Source: Dietzia psychralcaliphila | Lineage (GTDB): Bacteria; Actinomycetota; Actinomycetes; Mycobacteriales; Mycobacteriaceae | Assembly: GCF_003096095.1 (NCBI RefSeq) | Contig: NZ_CP015453.1 | Coordinates: forward strand, 186,001 to 250,000 | Direction of reading: 5' to 3' | DNA length: 64,000 nucleotides | Shown: one piece after another, positions 59,982 to 64,000 of the stretch | Layout of the letters: each line of letters starts with the position of its first letter | Numbering within the stretch: the first letter of the stretch is position 1 | The notes under the pieces: model-generated | What the model saw: the letters and a program-made list of their open reading frames with translations, nothing else | Database searches by the model: none | What the model was told of the DNA's origin: nothing | Program-made: the position numbers and the translations under genes

Positions 59982-62900
59982 ATGCGCCATGACCGGCGTT
60001 CGGCGTCCCCTGACGACGCCTCGGCACCATCGAATGACACAGCACCATCGAATGACACAGCGTCACCGAGCAACGCGGCACCATCGAACGACACGGCACC
60101 ATCACGAGACTCGGTGAACGCACCGCGCATCACCCTGCTGTCCACCTCCGACACGGACCTGCTCTCCGCGCGGGCCTCCCGCGCGCACTGGACGCTCGGC
60201 AACCCGTCCCGGATCGACGTGGAGGCGGACCTGCCCGGTCTGATCGCAGGCGCCGACCTGGTGGTGGTCCGGATCCTCGGCTCTCGGCGGTCGTGGGAGC
60301 CCGGATTCGCCGCGGTCCTGGCCTCGGGACGGCCGGTGGTCGTCCTCGGCGGCGAGCAGGCCCCGGACGCCGACCTGATGGAGCTGTCCACGGTGCCGAT
60401 CGGGATCGCGGCCGAGGCGCACCGCTACCTCGCCGAGGGCGGGGAGCGGAATCTCGCCCAGCTGCACGCCTTCCTCTCGGACACGGTGCTGCTCACCGGA
60501 GCCGGCTTCGAACCCCCGGAGAGCGTCCCGGTGTGGGGGATGCCGCCACGACCGGGCGCCGACTCCCCGGCGAGTGGTCACGAACGACGAGATTCCCGGA
60601 ACGGGACCTGGGAGAACGTGATCGGAACTGACCAGTCGCGGGGCGTCCCCCGCGTCGGGGTGCTCTACTACCGTGCCCACGAGGTCAGCGGGAACTCCGA
60701 GTTCGCGCACGCGCTCGCCGACGCGATCGACGCCACCGGGCAGGCCGTGGGCGTGCCGGTGTTCGCCGGGTCCCTGCGCTCGGCCCCCGACGAGTTGTTC
60801 GACGCACTCGGCTCGCTCGACGCCCTGGTCGTCACCGTCCTGGCCGCCGGCGGCACCACACCCGGAGCGGTGAGCGCGGGTGGCGAGGACGAGACCTGGG
60901 ACGTCGAACGCATCGCCGCTCTCGACATCCCGGTCCTGCAGGGCCTGTGTCTGACGTGGAGCCGGGAGGACTGGGAGGCCTCCGACGACGGCGTCAACCC
61001 GCTGGACTCGGCCAACCAGATCGCCATCCCGGAGTTCGACGGCCGGATCATCACCGTGCCGTTCTCCTTCAAGGAGATCGACGCCGACGGCCTCCCGCGC
61101 TACGTGGCCGATCCCGAACGCTGCGCCCGCGTCGCGGGGATCGCGGTCTCCCACGCCCGGCTGCGCCACGTGCCCGCTGCCGACCGCCGGATCGCCCTGG
61201 TGCTCTCGGCGTACCCGACCAAGCACTCCCGGATCGGCAACGCGGTCGGGCTCGATACCCCGGTGTCGACCATCCGGCTCCTGCGCCGGATGCGCGACGA
61301 GGGGTACGACCTCGGGCCGGCCGACGGGCCCATCGCCCGCTTTCTCGATCGCTCCGAGGAGTTGCCCGACGACTCGGCCGCCGGTGACGCGCTGATCCAC
61401 GCGCTGATCGCCGCGGGTGGGCAGGACGAGGAGTGGCTGACCAACGCCCAGCTCACCGACAGCCACGTCAGGATCAGCACCGACGACTACCTGAAGTGGA
61501 CCGCGGACCTGCCCGAGTCCCTGCGCGGGGAGATGGTCGAGGCGTGGGGCCCGGCCCCCGGGCAGCTGTTCGTCAACGACGCCGGCGAGATCGTCCTGGC
61601 CACCATCCAGGCCGGCAATGTCGTCCTCTTGATCCAGCCGCCGCGCGGGTTCGGGGAGAACCCCGTCGCCATCTACCACGATCCCGAGCTTGCCCCGTCC
61701 CACCACTACCTGGCCGCGTACCGGTGGCTGGCGCACGGCTTCCGCGCGCACGCGCTGGTCCACCTGGGCAAGCACGGGTCCCTGGAGTGGCTGCCGGGCA
61801 AGAACGCCGCGCTGTCTGCGGCGTGCGCGACCGACGCGGCGATCGCCGACCTGCCGCTGATCTACCCGTTCCTCGTCAACGACCCCGGGGAGGGCGCCCA
61901 GGCCAAACGCCGCGCCCACGCGACGATCGTCGACCACCTGGTGCCGCCGATGGCCCGAGCGGAGTCCTACGGCGACGTCGCCCGCCTCGAGCAGCTGCTG
62001 GACGAGTACGGGAACATCGCGTCGATGGACCCGGCCAAACTGCCGGCCATCCGCGCGCAGATCTGGACCCTCATGCGGTCCGCGCACATGCACGAGGACC
62101 TGGGCCTGGAGCAGCAGCCCGGGGACGAGGAGTTCGACGACTTCCTGCTGCACGTCGACGGCTGGCTGTGTGAGATCAAGGACGTCCAGATCCGGGACGG
62201 ACTGCACGTGCTGGGGCAGGCGCCGGCCGGCGAGGCGCGGGTGAACCTGGTCCTGGCGATCCTGCGGGCCTCGCAGGTGTGGGGCGGCGAGTTCGGCGCC
62301 GTTCCCGGTCTGCGCCGCGCCCTCGGGCTGGGGGAGGACGCCCCGACCCCGGAGGTCGACCGCGTGGAGGCCCTGGCCCGGGCGCTGGTCGAGGGGATGG
62401 ACGCACGGGGGTGGGACGTCGCGGCGGTGCCGGAGGTCCTGGCCGACGCGGGGCTCGGGAGCGGCGAGGCCGGAACCGGCGGAGCCGGCGGCGAGTCGGC
62501 GGGCGGCGCGATTGAGAACGGCGCGGTCGAGAACGCCGCGGGCACGAACGGCGCGGTCGAGAACGACGTGGTCACGACTAGCGCGGTCGAGAACGGCGCG
62601 GTCCAGAACGGCGACGAGGTGGGCCGCGTCCTGGAGTTCGCCGCCCGCGAGGTGGTGCCGCGCCTGGCCGCGACCGTCGACGAGCTCGACGCCGTGATGC
62701 ACGCGCTCGACGGCGGGTTCGTGCCCGCCGGGCCGTCCGGATCCCCGCTGCGTGGCCTGGTCAACGTCCTGCCGACCGGCCGGAACTTCTACACGGTCGA
62801 TCCACGCGCCATCCCGTCCCGGCTGGCCTGGGAGACGGGCCAGGCGATGGCCGACTCCCTGCTGGACCGGCATGTGGCCGAGACCGGCGAGTACCCGAGT

Positions 62901-63968
62901 TCGGTGGGTCTGTCGATCTGGGGCACCTCTGCCATGCGGACCTCGGGCGACGACGTGGCCGAGGTCCTGGCCCTGCTCGGCGTCCGGCCGGAGTGGGACG
63001 AGGCGTCCCGCCGGGTGAACGGGATGGAGGTGATCCCGGCCGCCGAACTCGGTCGTCCGCGCATTGACGTGACGGTCCGGATCTCGGGCTTCTTCCGGGA
63101 CGCCTTCCCGCACGTCATCACCATGCTCGACGACGCCGTCCAGCTGGTGGCGGAGCTGGACGAGCCGGACGAGCAGAATCACGTCGCCGCCCATACCCGC
63201 GCGGACCTGGCAGAACACCACGACCACCGCCGCGCGACCACCCGCATCTTCGGTTCCGCGCCCGGGTCGTACGGTGCGGGGATCCTGCAGACCATCGAGG
63301 CCGGCAACTGGCGGGACGACCGCGACCTGGCCGAGGTCTACACCCGCTGGGGCGGCTTCGCCTACGGTCGCGACCTGGAGGGCGTCCCGGCGGCGGATGA
63401 CATGCGCACTAACTACCGGCGCATCGCGGTGGCCGCCAAGAACATCGACACCCGTGAGCACGACATCGCCGACTCGGACGACTATTTCCAGTACCACGGC
63501 GGGATGATCGCGACAGTGCGCGCGCTCACCGGGGCCGAGCCCCGCGCCTACGTCGGGGACTCCACCACCCCGGACGCGATCCGCACCCGGTCGCTGGCCG
63601 AGGAGACGGTCCGGGTGTTCCGGGCCCGCGTGGTCAACCCCCGGTGGATCGCGGCCATGCAGCGGCACGGCTACAAGGGGGCCTTCGAGCTGGCTGCGAC
63701 GGTGGACTACCTCTTCGGCTTCGACGCCACCGCGGGGGTCGTTCATGACTGGATGTACGACACGTTGGCCAGGGAGTACGTCCTGGATCAGACCAACCAG
63801 GAGTTCCTGCGCCGCTCCAACCCGTGGGCCCTGCGCGGGATGATCGAACGGCTCTCCGAGGCCGCCGACCGCGGACTGTGGGCCGAACCGGACGCCGAGA
63901 TCATGGACCGGATGCGGCAGGTGTACCTGGACGTCGAGGGCGACCTCGAGGACACCCACGGTGACTGA
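59982..63968 (+). CDS. cobN: Aerobic cobaltochelatase large subunit CobN
   Basis: 1328-aa porphyrin-chelatase H-type subunit that inserts cobalt into hydrogenobyrinic acid a,c-diamide with an AAA+ partner. Signatures include YVADPERCARVAGIAVSHAR, LVLSAYPTKHSRIGNAVGLD, LVHLGKHGSLEWLPGKN and SRDFPLRDAF-like FFRDAFPHVITMLDDAV. ATG 59982 is preferred over 59955 for its GGAGAAG ribosome site. The N-terminus has five imperfect 18-bp repeats (60024-60113, Ala-Pro-Ser-Asn-Asp-Thr), and a second Asn/Val/Glu-rich low-complexity insert lies near residues 840-885 (about 62505-62620). The likely partner is the ChlI/D fusion 41 kb away. Confidence 0.96.
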   Translation: MRHDRRSASPDDASAPSNDTAPSNDTASPSNAAPSNDTAPSRDSVNAPRITLLSTSDTDLLSARASRAHWTLGNPSRIDVEADLPGLIAGADLVVVRILGSRRSWEPGFAAVLASGRPVVVLGGEQAPDADLMELSTVPIGIAAEAHRYLAEGGERNLAQLHAFLSDTVLLTGAGFEPPESVPVWGMPPRPGADSPASGHERRDSRNGTWENVIGTDQSRGVPRVGVLYYRAHEVSGNSEFAHALADAIDATGQAVGVPVFAGSLRSAPDELFDALGSLDALVVTVLAAGGTTPGAVSAGGEDETWDVERIAALDIPVLQGLCLTWSREDWEASDDGVNPLDSANQIAIPEFDGRIITVPFSFKEIDADGLPRYVADPERCARVAGIAVSHARLRHVPAADRRIALVLSAYPTKHSRIGNAVGLDTPVSTIRLLRRMRDEGYDLGPADGPIARFLDRSEELPDDSAAGDALIHALIAAGGQDEEWLTNAQLTDSHVRISTDDYLKWTADLPESLRGEMVEAWGPAPGQLFVNDAGEIVLATIQAGNVVLLIQPPRGFGENPVAIYHDPELAPSHHYLAAYRWLAHGFRAHALVHLGKHGSLEWLPGKNAALSAACATDAAIADLPLIYPFLVNDPGEGAQAKRRAHATIVDHLVPPMARAESYGDVARLEQLLDEYGNIASMDPAKLPAIRAQIWTLMRSAHMHEDLGLEQQPGDEEFDDFLLHVDGWLCEIKDVQIRDGLHVLGQAPAGEARVNLVLAILRASQVWGGEFGAVPGLRRALGLGEDAPTPEVDRVEALARALVEGMDARGWDVAAVPEVLADAGLGSGEAGTGGAGGESAGGAIENGAVENAAGTNGAVENDVVTTSAVENGAVQNGDEVGRVLEFAAREVVPRLAATVDELDAVMHALDGGFVPAGPSGSPLRGLVNVLPTGRNFYTVDPRAIPSRLAWETGQAMADSLLDRHVAETGEYPSSVGLSIWGTSAMRTSGDDVAEVLALLGVRPEWDEASRRVNGMEVIPAAELGRPRIDVTVRISGFFRDAFPHVITMLDDAVQLVAELDEPDEQNHVAAHTRADLAEHHDHRRATTRIFGSAPGSYGAGILQTIEAGNWRDDRDLAEVYTRWGGFAYGRDLEGVPAADDMRTNYRRIAVAAKNIDTREHDIADSDDYFQYHGGMIATVRALTGAEPRAYVGDSTTPDAIRTRSLAEETVRVFRARVVNPRWIAAMQRHGYKGAFELAATVDYLFGFDATAGVVHDWMYDTLAREYVLDQTNQEFLRRSNPWALRGMIERLSEAADRGLWAEPDAEIMDRMRQVYLDVEGDLEDTHGD
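60024..60113 (+). repeat. 18-bp tandem repeats in the cobN 5' end
   Basis: Five imperfect units related to GCACCATCGAATGACACA, the first two identical; encode Ala-Pro-Ser-Asn-Asp-Thr before the chelatase fold. Unit length is a multiple of three. Confidence 0.95.
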
Positions 63969-64000
63969 CCGGACCCCTCTCGACCCGAGCAGCCCAGACG
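63961..64000 (+). CDS. Possible next gene, 5' end only
   Basis: A GTG at 63961 overlaps the cobN stop by eight bases and opens a frame VTDRTPLDPSSPD to the window edge. The overlap fits the coupled style of this genome, but 13 codons are too few to identify it. Confidence 0.35.
   Translation, partial: MTDRTPLDPSSPD

Noticed and set aside
60102-63959. 1285-codon reverse frame opposite cobN
   Set aside because: Codon-position mirror of cobN in high-GC DNA; composition is His/Arg/Gly/Val-rich and there are no domain motifs.

Overview
The window is very GC-rich DNA with GTG/ATG starts, tight ATGA/GTGA gene overlaps and actinobacterial protein families: a CobIJ fusion, a CobN plus ChlI/D-type cobaltochelatase, an NsrR-like regulator, a CGNR zinc-finger protein and a mycothiol-type DsbA protein. 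This points to a Mycobacteriales (Corynebacteriales)-type actinobacterium. Dietzia is my best guess for the genus, but it is an inference from gene content only. I found no rRNA, tRNA or CRISPR array.

Layout. 1-3.3 kb: a reverse-strand metal-chelate ABC importer operon (lipoprotein, methyltransferase, permease, ATPase cut by the window edge). 3.4-4.9 kb: a TPP riboswitch in front of a luciferase-like monooxygenase. 5-10.2 kb: molybdenum-cofactor genes (moeA, moaA, moaD, modA-like) around a uracil/xanthine permease. 10.2-12.1 kb: nsrR-hmp nitric-oxide detoxification. 12.3-21.5 kb: first cobalamin block (cobQ-cobK; chelatase-cobO-cobB behind a B12 riboswitch; cobL-cobM). 21.7-24.6 kb: small stress-type and regulatory genes. 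24.9-28.8 kb: the hen1-pnkp RNA-repair operon. 29.1-29.8 kb: a small gene plus a BLUF photoreceptor.

30.0-35.5 kb is a nested mobile-element scar. A CGNR zinc-finger gene is split by 4,925 bp. A head-to-tail dimer of an ISL3-type element entered first, leaving an 8-bp target duplication. A 2,010-bp segment carrying an IS110-type transposase then sits inside the right terminal repeat of the second copy. Removing the insertion and one target copy restores the CGNR reading frame exactly. 35.6-42 kb holds membrane and metal-handling genes (TerC behind a yybP-ykoY manganese riboswitch, two CNNM/CorC-like proteins, DedA). 42-47.7 kb is a TetR-controlled ABC exporter whose 3' end is duplicated around an MNT-HEPN toxin-antitoxin pair. 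47.7-54.1 kb has an unusual three-gene operon (unknown protein, 2-oxoglutarate oxygenase, sodium symporter), peptidase E, a UbiA-type prenyltransferase and a secreted protein.

54.3-64 kb is the second cobalamin block: cobG, a B12 riboswitch, cobH-cobIJ-bluB on the reverse strand, and a further B12 riboswitch in front of cobN on the forward strand. The two cobalamin blocks together cover most of the aerobic (late cobalt insertion) corrin pathway: CobIJ and CobG/M/K/L/H build the ring, CobB amidates, CobN with the ChlI/D-like protein inserts cobalt, CobO adenosylates, CobQ amidates and BluB makes the lower ligand. At least three transcription units are under B12 riboswitch feedback.
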